Positions 26,034-35,541 of a stretch of 64,000 bases of DNA are shown one piece after another. The notes below the pieces were generated by a model that did not search any database, was not told where the DNA came from, and was given only the letters and a program-made list of their open reading frames with translations. Origin of the DNA: Brooklawnia propionicigenes (GTDB lineage: Bacteria; Actinomycetota; Actinomycetes; Propionibacteriales; Propionibacteriaceae); the NCBI RefSeq assembly GCF_030297015.1, contig NZ_AP028056.1, positions 2,862,939 to 2,926,938 on the forward strand, read 5' to 3'. Both the position numbers and the translations under genes were made by a program. Each line of letters starts with the position of its first letter. The first letter of the stretch is position 1.

Positions 26034-28526
26034 ATGACCTTGGTTCCGCCTTTGACTCGTGACGATGTCGAGCGTGTGGACGCCTGGTGGCGTGCCGCGA
26101 ACTACTTGACCGTCGGCCAGATCTATCTGCAGGAAAACCCGCTGCTGAAGCGCTCGCTGAGCGTCGAGGACATCAAGCCTCGACTGCTCGGCCATTGGGG
26201 CACCAGTGCCGGCCTGAGCTTCATCTATTCCCATCTCAACCGTCTGATCCGGCATACCGGTCAGGACATGGTGTACATCGCAGGCCCCGGCCATGGTGGT
26301 CCAGCCCTGGTGGCCGCCGGCTACCTCGAGGGCTACTACACCGAAGTCTTCCCGAAGATCACTCAGGACGCCGACGGCCTGCGGTCGCTGTTCCGTCAGT
26401 TCAGCGCGCCCGGCGGTATCCCCAGCCACGCATCGGTGACGACCCCGGGCTCGATCCACGAGGGCGGCGAGTTGGGCTATGCGCTCTCGCACGCCTTCGG
26501 TGCCGCATTCGATAATCCGGATCTGCTGGTGGCCGCGGTAGTCGGCGACGGCGAGGCCGAAACCGGTCCGCTGGAGGGTGGCTGGAAAGGCATCAGCTTC
26601 CTCAATCCGGTCCATGACGGTGCAGTGCTGCCGATCCTGCACCTCAACGGAGGAAAGATCGCCGGCCCGACCGTGCTGGCCCGCAAGGACCCCGATGAGG
26701 TTGCTGCCCTGTTCACCGGCCACGGCTACGAGGTGGTCTGGGTCGAGGGCGAGGATCTGCCGTGGATGCACGAGCGTTTTGCTGATGCCCTGGCCTACTG
26801 CTACGAGCGCATCAAGGCGATCCAGGAGGCCGCGCGGAGCGGCAACTGGGATGGCGAGCGTCCGGTCTGGCCGATGATCATCCTGCGCTCACCGAAGGGC
26901 TGGACCGGCCCCCACGAGGTGGACGGCGAAGTCGTGGAGGGCACCTGGCGGGCTCATCAGGTGCCGCTGTCGGGTGTGCGGGAGAACCCCGCTCATCTGC
27001 GGCTGCTCGAGAGGTGGATGCGCTCGTACAATCTCGACGAGCTGTTCGAACCCGACGGCTCGCCCAGCGCGTTGGTGCTGGCCAACAACCCCGCCGGGGA
27101 CAAGCGGATGAGCGCCAACCCGCACGCCAACGGCGGACGCCTCACCGTGGACCTGGACCTGCCGGACTTCCACGACTACGCCGTGGAGGTGACCGACCAG
27201 ACCCGCGCCACCGAGCGTCTGGAGTCGACCCGCAAGCTCGGTGAGTTCATGCGTGACATCTACGCGAAGAACCCAGCCAACTTCCGGCTGTTCTGTCCGG
27301 ACGAGACCAATTCGAACCGGCTGGGTGCGGTCTTCGAGGTCTCCGACCGCGCATTCGCCGAGCACACCAGTGTCTTCGATGTGAAGCTGAGCAGACAGGG
27401 CCGGGTGATGGAGGTGCTCTCGGAGCACAACTGTCACGGCTGGCTGGACGGCTACACGCTGACCGGCCGGCACGGCATGTTCGCGTCCTACGAGGCATTC
27501 GGCATGGTCTCGGCGTCCATGACGATGCAGCAGGCCAAGTGGCTTCAGGAGGCCAATCACCTGGAGTGGCGCGCCAAGGTGCCCAGCACGAATATCCTGC
27601 TGAGCTCGACCTGCTGGCGCAACGACCACAACGGTTTCTCGCATCAGTCGCCCGAGCTGCTGCAGGTCGTGCTCAACCTGCGCGGCGATGTCGCGCGGAT
27701 CTACCTGCCGCCGGATGCCAACTGCCTGGTCGAGGTTGCTGATCACTGCTTCCGGTCACGCAACTACGTCAACCTGATCGTGCAGGACAAGCAGCCGCAG
27801 CCGCAATGGCTCAACATGGACGAGGCAGTCGAGCACTGCACCCGCGGTTACGGCATCTGGGAGTGGGCCGGCACCGAGGGACTGGGTCATGCCGAACCCG
27901 ACATCGTGCTCGCCTCGGCCGGCGATGTGGTCACCGTCGAGGCGGTCGCCGCAGCGGAGATCCTCAAGGCCCGGCTGCCGAGGTTGAAGGTTCGTTTCGT
28001 GAACGTGGTCGACCTGATGACGCTCTACCGCCCGAAGGACCACCCGCACGGCATGAGCGCCAAGGAGTTCGCCGAGGCGTTCACCACCGATGTCGATGTC
28101 GTCTTCGCCTTCCACGGCTATGCCGGGGCGATTCATCAGCTGGTGCACGGGCGTCCGGACGCCGACCGCTTCCGCGCCCGCGGTTTCCGTGAACTCGGCA
28201 CCACCACCACACCGTTCGACATGGTGGTGCGTAACGAGGTCGACCGGTACCACCTGGTGATGGACTGCATCAACAACTCCAAGGTCAAGCCGGAGGGCAG
28301 CCACGAGCTCTATCAGTGGTGCGAGGCCCAGCTGGCGCGCCACGAGGAGTACATCGTCGAGTACCTCGAGGACATTCCGGAGATTCGCGGCTGGCAGCTC
28401 GGCAAGTTTGCGGAGCAGGATGCCCTGATCGAGGCGGACGATGCACAGCGCGCCAAGGAGGCTCGCCGTCGGGCGGCCTTCGCCGACGGGCATGCCGCCA
28501 AGGATCGCGCCCTCGGCCTGAGCTGA
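26034..28526 (+). CDS. xfp: Xylulose-5-phosphate/fructose-6-phosphate phosphoketolase
   Basis: Phosphoketolase cleaves xylulose 5-phosphate or fructose 6-phosphate with phosphate to acetyl phosphate using thiamine diphosphate. The 830-residue protein has the family start (WWRAANYLTVGQIYLQENPLL), GPGHGGPALVAAGYLEG, the cofactor-binding GDGEAETGPLEGGW and the C-terminal domain with HGYAGAIHQLVHGR. It gives the cell a carbon-sparing route to acetyl phosphate. The gene appears to have its own leaderless promoter and a GC-rich hairpin behind it, so it is probably monocistronic. Confidence 0.97.
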   Translation: MTLVPPLTRDDVERVDAWWRAANYLTVGQIYLQENPLLKRSLSVEDIKPRLLGHWGTSAGLSFIYSHLNRLIRHTGQDMVYIAGPGHGGPALVAAGYLEGYYTEVFPKITQDADGLRSLFRQFSAPGGIPSHASVTTPGSIHEGGELGYALSHAFGAAFDNPDLLVAAVVGDGEAETGPLEGGWKGISFLNPVHDGAVLPILHLNGGKIAGPTVLARKDPDEVAALFTGHGYEVVWVEGEDLPWMHERFADALAYCYERIKAIQEAARSGNWDGERPVWPMIILRSPKGWTGPHEVDGEVVEGTWRAHQVPLSGVRENPAHLRLLERWMRSYNLDELFEPDGSPSALVLANNPAGDKRMSANPHANGGRLTVDLDLPDFHDYAVEVTDQTRATERLESTRKLGEFMRDIYAKNPANFRLFCPDETNSNRLGAVFEVSDRAFAEHTSVFDVKLSRQGRVMEVLSEHNCHGWLDGYTLTGRHGMFASYEAFGMVSASMTMQQAKWLQEANHLEWRAKVPSTNILLSSTCWRNDHNGFSHQSPELLQVVLNLRGDVARIYLPPDANCLVEVADHCFRSRNYVNLIVQDKQPQPQWLNMDEAVEHCTRGYGIWEWAGTEGLGHAEPDIVLASAGDVVTVEAVAAAEILKARLPRLKVRFVNVVDLMTLYRPKDHPHGMSAKEFAEAFTTDVDVVFAFHGYAGAIHQLVHGRPDADRFRARGFRELGTTTTPFDMVVRNEVDRYHLVMDCINNSKVKPEGSHELYQWCEAQLARHEEYIVEYLEDIPEIRGWQLGKFAEQDALIEADDAQRAKEARRRAAFADGHAAKDRALGLS

Positions 28527-28544
28527 CCGACCACGATCGGCGCT

Positions 28545-28584
28545 GCGCCCCGGTCTCCCGCCTCGGGCAGGGAGGCCGGGGCGC
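28545..28584 (+). terminator. GC-rich hairpin after phosphoketolase
   Basis: GCGCCCCGGTCTCCC pairs with GGGAGGCCGGGGCGC (15 bp with one G-U) around a ten-base loop. There is no T-run, as often in high-GC actinobacteria. The hrpA promoter follows directly. Confidence 0.65.
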
Positions 28585-28591
28585 ATGCGCA

Positions 28592-28597
28592 TAAGCT
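28592..28597 (+). promoter_or_regulatory. Candidate -10 (TAAGCT) of a leaderless hrpA promoter
   Basis: TAAGCT ends ten bases before the ATG at 28608 within the same 14-base word found before hflX. No Shine-Dalgarno sequence is seen. Confidence 0.4.
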
Positions 28598-28607
28598 TGC
28601 CTGCGAG

Positions 28608-31600
28608 ATGACCACACCTTCGCCGGAGCTTCCGCGTATTGAGTTCGACCCCGGATTGCCGATCAGTGCGCACGCCGAGCAGATCGCACAGCTGATCCGC
28701 GATCATCAGGTGGTCGTGGTGGCAGGGGAGACCGGCTCGGGCAAGACCACCCAATTGCCCAAGATCTGTCTGCTGGCCGGCCGCAAACGGATCGGTCATA
28801 CCCAGCCCCGACGGATCGCTGCCCGCAGCGTCGCCGAGCGGATCGCGTCCGAGATGGGCGTGGCGCTGGGCGAGCTGGTGGGCTACCAGGTCAGATTCAC
28901 CCGGCAGGCCGGCCGCGCGACCCGGATCAAGCTGATGACCGACGGCATTCTGCTCGCCGAGATCAGCCACGACCGCCAACTGCGCCGCTACGACACGATC
29001 ATCATCGATGAAGCTCACGAGCGCAGTCTCAACATCGACTTCCTGCTCGGCTATCTCAAGCAGCTCCTGCCCGCGCGGCCCGAACTGCGCGTGATCATCA
29101 CCTCGGCCACCATCGACACCGCCCGCTTCGCAGCGCATTTTTCCGATGCCCCGGTGGTGGAGGTCTCCGGACGCAGCTATCCCGTGGAGATTCGCTATCG
29201 TGCCTTGTCAAGTCCCGATGATCCGTCCGGCGACGGAATCGATCAGGCCGACGGTATCGTCGCGGCCTGCGCCGAGCTGCGCGGTGAAGGTCCCGGTGAC
29301 ATCCTGGTCTTCTGTTCGGGTGAGCGGGAGATCCGCGACGGCCTGACCGCGCTGGCAGCCGAGGACTGGCCGCAGGTCGAGCTGGTGGCGTTGCACGCCC
29401 GGCTCCCGGCGTCCGAACAACACCGCATCTTCACCGCGCACACCGGCCGCCGGATCGTGTTGGCCACCAACATCGCCGAGACCTCGCTGACAGTGCCCGG
29501 CATCCGCTACGTCGTGGACGCCGGCACAGCCCGGATCTCGCGCTATTCGGCGCGCACCAAGGTACAGCGGCTGCCCATCGAGCCGATCTCGCAGGCCTCG
29601 GCCAACCAGCGTTCGGGACGCTGCGGCCGGGTGGCGCCGGGCATCGCCATCCGGCTGTACAGCGAGGACGACTACCTGACCCGTCCGCCGTTCACAGAAC
29701 CGGAGATCCTACGCACCAACCTGGCATCGGTGATCCTGCAGATGGCCAAAGCGAATCTCGGCGACATCTCGAACTTCCCGTTCGTCGAGGCGCCGGACGC
29801 GGCTCAGATCGGCGACGGGCTGCGGCTGCTGACCGAGCTGGGCGCGGTGAAAGCCAAGGCTCCGGTGCGGCTGACCCGGGTCGGGCAGCAGCTCGCGGAG
29901 CTTCCCATCGACCCCCGGCTCGGCCGGATGCTGATCGAGGCCGACAAGCGGGGTTGCCTGCGCGAGGTGCTGGTGATCGCGGCCTTCCTGGCGATCCAGG
30001 ATCCCCGGGAGCGTCCGAGCGACAAACGCGACGAGGCCGACCGGCTGCATGCCCGCTTCTTCTCCGACGAGGCCATGACCGCCGCACTCGCCGGCGAGCG
30101 GAATGGACAAGCACCGGCGCGCTTCACCCCGCACACCGGCGGGCCCGGCCGCGCCGCGGCACGGGAGGCTGCATCGAGCCCGAACCCGCAGCCACTGCGA
30201 CACACCCCGCACACGTCGAAGACGGCGCGAGCGCAGGGGCTGCGCGGCGAGGCGTCCGCCCCACAGCAGGCCACCGCGGTCAGCCCCGGCGGCGACATCA
30301 TGGCCATCGTGCGGGTCTGGCAATACCTCAAGGTCAAACGCCGTGAACTGTCCGGCAACCAGTTCCGCAGGCTGTGCCGCGACGAGTACCTCAACTACCT
30401 GCGGGTGCGCGAATGGCAGGATCTGCACACCCAGCTCAAGCTCGTCTGCAGAGACCTGGGCATGCACCGCAACGACGTTCCCGCCGAGATACCGGAGATC
30501 CTGACCGCGGTGCTGTCCGGGCTGATCAGCCACATCGGTCTGCAACTGCCACCACCCAAACGCGACCCCAAGGCCCGGCGGGGGCGTCCGATCACCGAAT
30601 TCATGGGTACCCGCGGTTCGCGGTTCGCCATCCAACCCGGTTCGGCGCTGGCCAAGAATCCACCGCCGCTGGTGATGGCCGTCGAACTGGTCGAGACCAC
30701 CCGGCTGTGGGCGCGCACCGTGGCACCCATCGAACCCGAGTGGCTCGAACAGGTGGCCGGGCAGCTGCTGAAACGCAGCTATTCGGAGCCGCACTGGTCG
30801 TCCAATTCGGCCGGGGTGGTCGCCTACGAGAAGGTCATGCTGCTCGGGGTGCCGATCGTCGCCGAGCGCCTGGTGGACTACGCCCGGATCGACGCGCCCA
30901 CCGCCCGGCAGATCTTCATCCGCTCCGGGCTGGTCGAGGAGCAGTGGAATCCCGGCGATACCCACGCGAAACACTACTTTCTGCAGCACAACCGGGCCGT
31001 GCTGCGCGAGGCCGAGGATGTCGCCGACCGCACCCGGCGGCGCGGCATGCTCGTCGACGATCAGGCGATCTTCGACTTCTACGACGCGCGGCTGCCGTCC
31101 GAGGTCACCTCAGGTGCCAGTTTCGACGCCTGGTGGCGCAACCACCCCGACCCGTCCTTCCTCGAATTCGACCTCAACCTGCTCACAGACGCGGACGATC
31201 GGGACGCGGCACGCGCCGACTTCCCCGATCGGTGGGCGGTTGCCGGGTTGAGCCTGCCCGTGAGCTACGTCTTCGAGCCCGGCGACGGACGAGACGGGGC
31301 GAGTGTGAGCGTCCGGCTGGCACAACTCAACCAGCTGCATCCCGAGCCGTTCAGCTGGCAGGTGCCCGGGTTACGCACCGAGCTCGCCACCGAACTGATC
31401 CGGCATCTTCCCAAGCAGGTGCGCACCAGCTTCGTGCCGGCACCCGACCGCGCCCGCGAGGCGCTGGCCTGGCTGGACGAGCACCAGCCGGACCATTCGA
31501 GAAGATTCTGCGATGAACTCGGACGCGCGTTGCGAGCGTTGACCGGAGTGGCCGTCGAGCCGGAGGACTGGCATCCCGACGAAGTGCCCACGCATCTGCA

Positions 31601-32576
31601 GGTGGGCTTCGTGGTCGCCACGCCAGGCAAGCCCGATCGCTTCAGCCGCAACCTCGGCGAGCTGCGTCAGGAGTTGTCGGCGCAGGTGTCACGGACGCTG
31701 ACCAAGGCCGCGCCGAAGGTGGCGGCGTCGACCTCCTGGACCTTCGGCAGACTCGAGTCCAAGGTCACCATCAAGCGGTCCGGCATCACCGCGATCGGCT
31801 ATCCGGCGCTGAAGGACCTCGGTCAGGCAGTCGGGGTGATCATCGCCGAAACCCCCGAACAGCAGGCAGCCGTCCACCGCCGGGGGATCCGCCGGTTGCT
31901 GGTGCTCACCAACCCCGACCCCACCCGCTGGACGGTTTCGCACCTGTCCAATACCGACAAGATGGTGCTGCCGTCCAGCCCCTATCCAAACGTCCCGGCT
32001 CTGTTGGCCGACGCCCGGCTGAAGGCGGCCGACCAGTGCGCGGCCCGCCGGCTCGACACAGCAACCGTGCGTGACCAGCAGACCTACGAGTCGCTGGCTG
32101 TGCAGGTTCGCCAGGAGCAGGCCGATCAGATGCGTCAGGTGGTGCAGGTCGCGGCGCAGGTATGCGAGCTGGCCCGCCAGATCCGGGCGCAGGCCGCCTC
32201 GTCGAAGATCGGGGCGGAAATCACCGATCAATTGGACAACCTGGTATTCGACGGCTTCATCGGATTCATCCGTGATCCCTGGTACGACCGGCTGCCGTAC
32301 TACTGCAAGGCGATGCTGGCGCGGCTGACCTTGGCCGCGACCGACCCGACCAAGGACGCCCGGCTTGCCGGGGTGATCGATGATCTGGTGGCCGACTACG
32401 ACGAGCTCTGTGCCGAACAGCCGCCCGGACGCCTGCCCGATGCCGTCGACGATATCGGTTTCCTCATCGAGGAGTTGCGGGTGCAGACCTGGGCGCAGAC
32501 CCTGGGGACTGCGGTCACCGTCTCGCCGAAACGGATCCGCAAGGCGATGCAGGAGGCCCGCGTTAGCCAATCCTGA
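28608..32576 (+). CDS. hrpA: ATP-dependent RNA helicase HrpA with an extra disordered insertion
   Basis: HrpA is a large DEAH-box RNA helicase that rescues collided ribosomes. The helicase core is at the N-terminus: Walker A GETGSGKTTQLP, DEAH box in IIIDEAHERSLN, motif III TSATID, and NQRSGRCGRVAPG for motif VI. HA2, OB-fold and the long C-terminal HrpA domain follow, for 1322 residues in total. Between HARF (about residue 486) and IMAIVRVWQYL (about 564) lies an insertion of some 75 residues rich in Pro, Ala, Gly, Thr and Arg, with two copies of TPHT, where E. coli HrpA has only a few residues. The last 14 bases overlap the convergent LysR gene. Confidence 0.95.
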   Translation: MTTPSPELPRIEFDPGLPISAHAEQIAQLIRDHQVVVVAGETGSGKTTQLPKICLLAGRKRIGHTQPRRIAARSVAERIASEMGVALGELVGYQVRFTRQAGRATRIKLMTDGILLAEISHDRQLRRYDTIIIDEAHERSLNIDFLLGYLKQLLPARPELRVIITSATIDTARFAAHFSDAPVVEVSGRSYPVEIRYRALSSPDDPSGDGIDQADGIVAACAELRGEGPGDILVFCSGEREIRDGLTALAAEDWPQVELVALHARLPASEQHRIFTAHTGRRIVLATNIAETSLTVPGIRYVVDAGTARISRYSARTKVQRLPIEPISQASANQRSGRCGRVAPGIAIRLYSEDDYLTRPPFTEPEILRTNLASVILQMAKANLGDISNFPFVEAPDAAQIGDGLRLLTELGAVKAKAPVRLTRVGQQLAELPIDPRLGRMLIEADKRGCLREVLVIAAFLAIQDPRERPSDKRDEADRLHARFFSDEAMTAALAGERNGQAPARFTPHTGGPGRAAAREAASSPNPQPLRHTPHTSKTARAQGLRGEASAPQQATAVSPGGDIMAIVRVWQYLKVKRRELSGNQFRRLCRDEYLNYLRVREWQDLHTQLKLVCRDLGMHRNDVPAEIPEILTAVLSGLISHIGLQLPPPKRDPKARRGRPITEFMGTRGSRFAIQPGSALAKNPPPLVMAVELVETTRLWARTVAPIEPEWLEQVAGQLLKRSYSEPHWSSNSAGVVAYEKVMLLGVPIVAERLVDYARIDAPTARQIFIRSGLVEEQWNPGDTHAKHYFLQHNRAVLREAEDVADRTRRRGMLVDDQAIFDFYDARLPSEVTSGASFDAWWRNHPDPSFLEFDLNLLTDADDRDAARADFPDRWAVAGLSLPVSYVFEPGDGRDGASVSVRLAQLNQLHPEPFSWQVPGLRTELATELIRHLPKQVRTSFVPAPDRAREALAWLDEHQPDHSRRFCDELGRALRALTGVAVEPEDWHPDEVPTHLQVGFVVATPGKPDRFSRNLGELRQELSAQVSRTLTKAAPKVAASTSWTFGRLESKVTIKRSGITAIGYPALKDLGQAVGVIIAETPEQQAAVHRRGIRRLLVLTNPDPTRWTVSHLSNTDKMVLPSSPYPNVPALLADARLKAADQCAARRLDTATVRDQQTYESLAVQVRQEQADQMRQVVQVAAQVCELARQIRAQAASSKIGAEITDQLDNLVFDGFIGFIRDPWYDRLPYYCKAMLARLTLAATDPTKDARLAGVIDDLVADYDELCAEQPPGRLPDAVDDIGFLIEELRVQTWAQTLGTAVTVSPKRIRKAMQEARVSQS

Positions 32577-33453
32577 TCATCGCAAGCAGATCAGCGGCCG
32601 GCCCGAGCAACTGCGCACCGGCCGGCCAGACCGCGTGCAGCGTGCGCCGCAGGCGACCGGATTGCTGCACCGCGACGTTCGCTATCAGACCTGCCTGCAG
32701 CGCCGCCGCGGCAGCTTTCTTGCTGGTCACAGCCGGGGCAACTCCCGCGATGACGCTACCCAGCACACCCGCATTGCTACTCACCACCGCCACCGGCGGC
32801 ACTGGATCGAAATCGGCGAGCGCCCGGTCGAGCACATCCCTGGTGCCCGATCCCTCTTCCCGAACCACCAGCGGCGTGCGAGCCAGCCGCGCCAGATCAA
32901 TGGGGGAGCGGCGCCTGGCCCACGGATGATCGGGGCGCACGATCACCACCAGCTGATCATGACCCACGGGGACCGCCGACAGCCCCGCGTGCACCGTTGG
33001 TGACTCAACCAACCCCAGCCGGTCGTCCCCGTCGGCCAGCTGTTCCATGATGAAGGCCGAGTTGTGTACCGACATCTTGACATTGGTGTCCGGATAGGCA
33101 GCGCGGAATCCGGCCAGCCAGCCCGGCGCATAGCATTCGGCAACCGTCTGAGAAGCCAATACATGCAGCTCGTGGGCATTGTCGTCACGCAGAGTGTTGA
33201 TGGCCGAGCTGAAGGTGGTGCCCGCCACCAGTACTGGCTCTGCCCAGTGCGCCACCAGGGAGCCTGTCGGGGTGAGTTTCGATCCGGACGACGACCGCAC
33301 CACCAGTGACTGGCCGAGCTGGCGCTCCAACCGGGCGATGGTGCGGGTGGCGTTCGGCTGCGCGATGCCGCAGGCATCGGCGGCTCGTGAGAGGCTGCCC
33401 AGCTCGTCGATGCGGACGAGCAGTTCGAGCGCCGCCAGATCAGGCCAACTCAT
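32563..33453 (-). CDS. LysR-family regulator, probable controller of the divergent YeiH-type gene
   Basis: The N-terminal winged helix reads ALELLVRIDELGSLSRAADACG and IAQPNATRTIARLERQLGQ, the standard LysR pattern (as two adjoining parts), followed by a type 2 periplasmic-binding effector domain. ATG at 33453 gives 296 residues and sits six bases behind TATCAT; an in-frame start 12 codons upstream is possible but would ignore that promoter. The gene is divergent from a UPF0324/YeiH gene with 70 bases between them, the same pairing as yeiE-yeiH in enterobacteria. Confidence 0.92.
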   Translation of the reverse strand: MSWPDLAALELLVRIDELGSLSRAADACGIAQPNATRTIARLERQLGQSLVVRSSSGSKLTPTGSLVAHWAEPVLVAGTTFSSAINTLRDDNAHELHVLASQTVAECYAPGWLAGFRAAYPDTNVKMSVHNSAFIMEQLADGDDRLGLVESPTVHAGLSAVPVGHDQLVVIVRPDHPWARRRSPIDLARLARTPLVVREEGSGTRDVLDRALADFDPVPPVAVVSSNAGVLGSVIAGVAPAVTSKKAAAAALQAGLIANVAVQQSGRLRRTLHAVWPAGAQLLGPAADLLAMIRIG

Positions 33454-33459
33454 ATCGGA

Positions 33460-33465
33460 ATGATA
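33460..33465 (-). promoter_or_regulatory. -10 (TATCAT) of a leaderless lysR promoter
   Basis: On the minus strand TATCAT is followed by six bases and then the ATG. A -35-like TGGTCA (four of six) lies 17 bp upstream. CATAT-N7-ATATG symmetry around this site may be part of an autoregulatory LysR site. Confidence 0.6.
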
Positions 33466-33523
33466 TGGCCGCGATAGCCGATTGACCATTCCGTCCGGAT
33501 CACTGGCCGGCCAGGATGGACCG

Positions 33524-34558
33524 GTGACCGAAACCGTCGAAGCACAGACTGCCCTCAGACCTGCTCGCCATCATGTTCGTCCCCGGGAGTGGATTCCCGG
33601 GCTGATCGTCACGGCGCTGGTGACGTTCGCAGCCCTGCTGGTCAATCAGCTCAACTCACTGTTCAGCACACTGCTGGTGGCCATCGTGCTCGGTGCGGTG
33701 ATCGGCAATCTGCGTCCCGTCCCTGCCTCTTGGTTGCCTGGCCTGAGTTTCGCGTCCAAGTATCTGCTGCGCGTCGGTATCGTACTGCTCGGTCTTCAGA
33801 TCTCCCTGGCCACGCTTGCCGGGTTGGGCTGGCAGCGACTCGCTCTGGTGGTGATCGTCGTCACCGTCGGAGTATCCAGTACCTTGTGGATCGGGCGCCT
33901 GCTCGGTATTGCCGGCCCGCTGCGAATGCTGATCGCCTGCGGCTTCTCCATCTGCGGGGCCGCAGCGGTCGCCGGCGCCAAAGACGTCTCGGGTGCGGAC
34001 GAGGAGCAGACCGGCACCGCGCTCGGCCTGGTGGTGCTCTACGGTACGGTGTCGATCCCGGTTGTGCCGCTGCTGGCAGGACTGATGGGGCTGGATGCCC
34101 AGTCCGCGGCGACCTGGGCGGGTGCCAGTATCCACGAGGTCGCTCAGGTGGTAGCCGCAGCCGCGGCCATCGGATCGGACGCGATGACGACCGCCGTGAC
34201 GGTCAAACTGGCCCGCGTCATCTGTCTCGCCGGCGTGGTGGCCGTGCTGGGCCTGATGACGCGCCGCACCGGGACGAGCGTCACCCAATCGGGAAACCGT
34301 CCAATGCCGATCCCCGGCTTTGTGCTCGGCTTCCTGGCGATGGTGGTGATCGGTACGGCCGTTGCGATCCCCGTCCCGGTGATGAATGTGGTAAAAACCG
34401 TGCAAAGCGCCGTGCTCGCGATGGCGATGGTGGCGCTGGGCTTCGGCATTCAGATTCGCGCGCTGCGCGAGGTGGGCCTTCGTCCTGTTCTGCTCGGTCT
34501 GATCTCGACCGTCATCGTCTCGCTGACCGCACTGGCCGGTGTGCTGATCATCGGCTGA
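33524..34558 (+). CDS. YeiH/UPF0324 family membrane protein, putative sulfate exporter type
   Basis: This 344-residue protein has about ten membrane helices and the family motifs LLRVGIVLLGLQISL, CGFSICGAAAVAGA and ASIHEVAQVVAAA. Family members are annotated as putative sulfate or sulfur-compound exporters, but their substrate is not firmly established. GTG at 33524 (VTETVEAQ) is chosen; a TTG at 33482 is in frame but lacks a ribosome site. Expression is probably under the divergent LysR regulator. Confidence 0.87.
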   Translation: MTETVEAQTALRPARHHVRPREWIPGLIVTALVTFAALLVNQLNSLFSTLLVAIVLGAVIGNLRPVPASWLPGLSFASKYLLRVGIVLLGLQISLATLAGLGWQRLALVVIVVTVGVSSTLWIGRLLGIAGPLRMLIACGFSICGAAAVAGAKDVSGADEEQTGTALGLVVLYGTVSIPVVPLLAGLMGLDAQSAATWAGASIHEVAQVVAAAAAIGSDAMTTAVTVKLARVICLAGVVAVLGLMTRRTGTSVTQSGNRPMPIPGFVLGFLAMVVIGTAVAIPVPVMNVVKTVQSAVLAMAMVALGFGIQIRALREVGLRPVLLGLISTVIVSLTALAGVLIIG

Positions 34559-34752
34559 TCGACTGGTCGGCGGACGGTGAGCGTCCGAAAGCCGAAGCCC
34601 GAGGAGGCCCGGTTCGCGGCCGGCATCCTGCGCAGGCAGCCCGGCGTGCCGGTGAAGGTGAACCGGGGGGCGGCAGAATGGTTCTGCTGATCGCGGCAGA
34701 GTTCGGGACAGGCATCCCGGACACGACCTGACGAAGTCCGAAGGAGTCGATC

Positions 34753-35496
34753 ATGAGCGTCCCACCAGGCCCGAATCCACCTTTCTTCCAAGGCGGGCAG
34801 CCCGCGCCTCAGCACGGCTATCAGCAGCCTGGCGCGCCGTACCCCGCAGGCGATCAGTACCCCTCCGGCGGTCCGTACCCGCCGTACGCAAACCCGGGCG
34901 GGGTGAACACGCAACCTCAGCCCAGGCCCGGGGGCAAGAAGCTGTTGATCGCAGGCGTGATCGTGTTGGCGGTCGGCCTGGTGGGCGGGGTCATCATGGC
35001 GATCATGGGTATCGGCGGCGCGGTCGGCACCCTCGACAGGTCGCAGGAGTTCTCCGTCAGCACCCAGGTCAGCGCCGAGTCCGGACAGGTCTTCCAGCTG
35101 TACAAGCCGGAGGGCTCCATGACGCCCAGCTGCGAGGTGATCGGAGCCGACGGCAGCATTCCCGGGGTCGGGACGATGCAGCACAGCACGGTCGGCAACG
35201 CCAACCAGTCATGGGAGTCGTTCGGCTCCTTCAGGGCCGATTCGGCCCAGCTTTACATGATCGTCTGTGACACCAGCACCCCGCTCCTGGTGGGGCCACC
35301 GGTGTCGATCGGCGGCATCTTCGTCGGAGTCGGCGGCATCCTACTGGCAGTCGCAGGCACCATCGTGGGGGTCATCCTCATCGCTGTCGGACTGGGCAAG
35401 AGGCCGGGCACCCGTGGCCGTCCGGGCCAGGGTTTCGCGGGGCCCACAACGCCCTACCCGACCAACCCATCGACGACATGGTCGCCCAATCGGTGA
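34753..35496 (+). CDS. Proline-rich membrane protein of unknown function
   Basis: I do not recognise a characterised family. Residues 1-60 are rich in Pro, Gly, Gln and Tyr (PYPPYANPGG and similar). A first membrane helix is at about 64-90 (LLIAGVIVLAVGLVGGVIMAIMG). An external domain of about 95 residues with two cysteines (SCEV, IVCD) follows, then a second helix at about 188-212 and a short basic, Pro-rich tail. AAGGAG stands before the ATG. The layout resembles many actinobacterial envelope proteins with cytoplasmic Pro-rich tails. Confidence 0.75.
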   Translation: MSVPPGPNPPFFQGGQPAPQHGYQQPGAPYPAGDQYPSGGPYPPYANPGGVNTQPQPRPGGKKLLIAGVIVLAVGLVGGVIMAIMGIGGAVGTLDRSQEFSVSTQVSAESGQVFQLYKPEGSMTPSCEVIGADGSIPGVGTMQHSTVGNANQSWESFGSFRADSAQLYMIVCDTSTPLLVGPPVSIGGIFVGVGGILLAVAGTIVGVILIAVGLGKRPGTRGRPGQGFAGPTTPYPTNPSTTWSPNR

Positions 35497-35541
35497 TGGG
35501 TCAGCCGACGCCGACGGTTCCGGCTGAAGCGTCGCCGCTGC

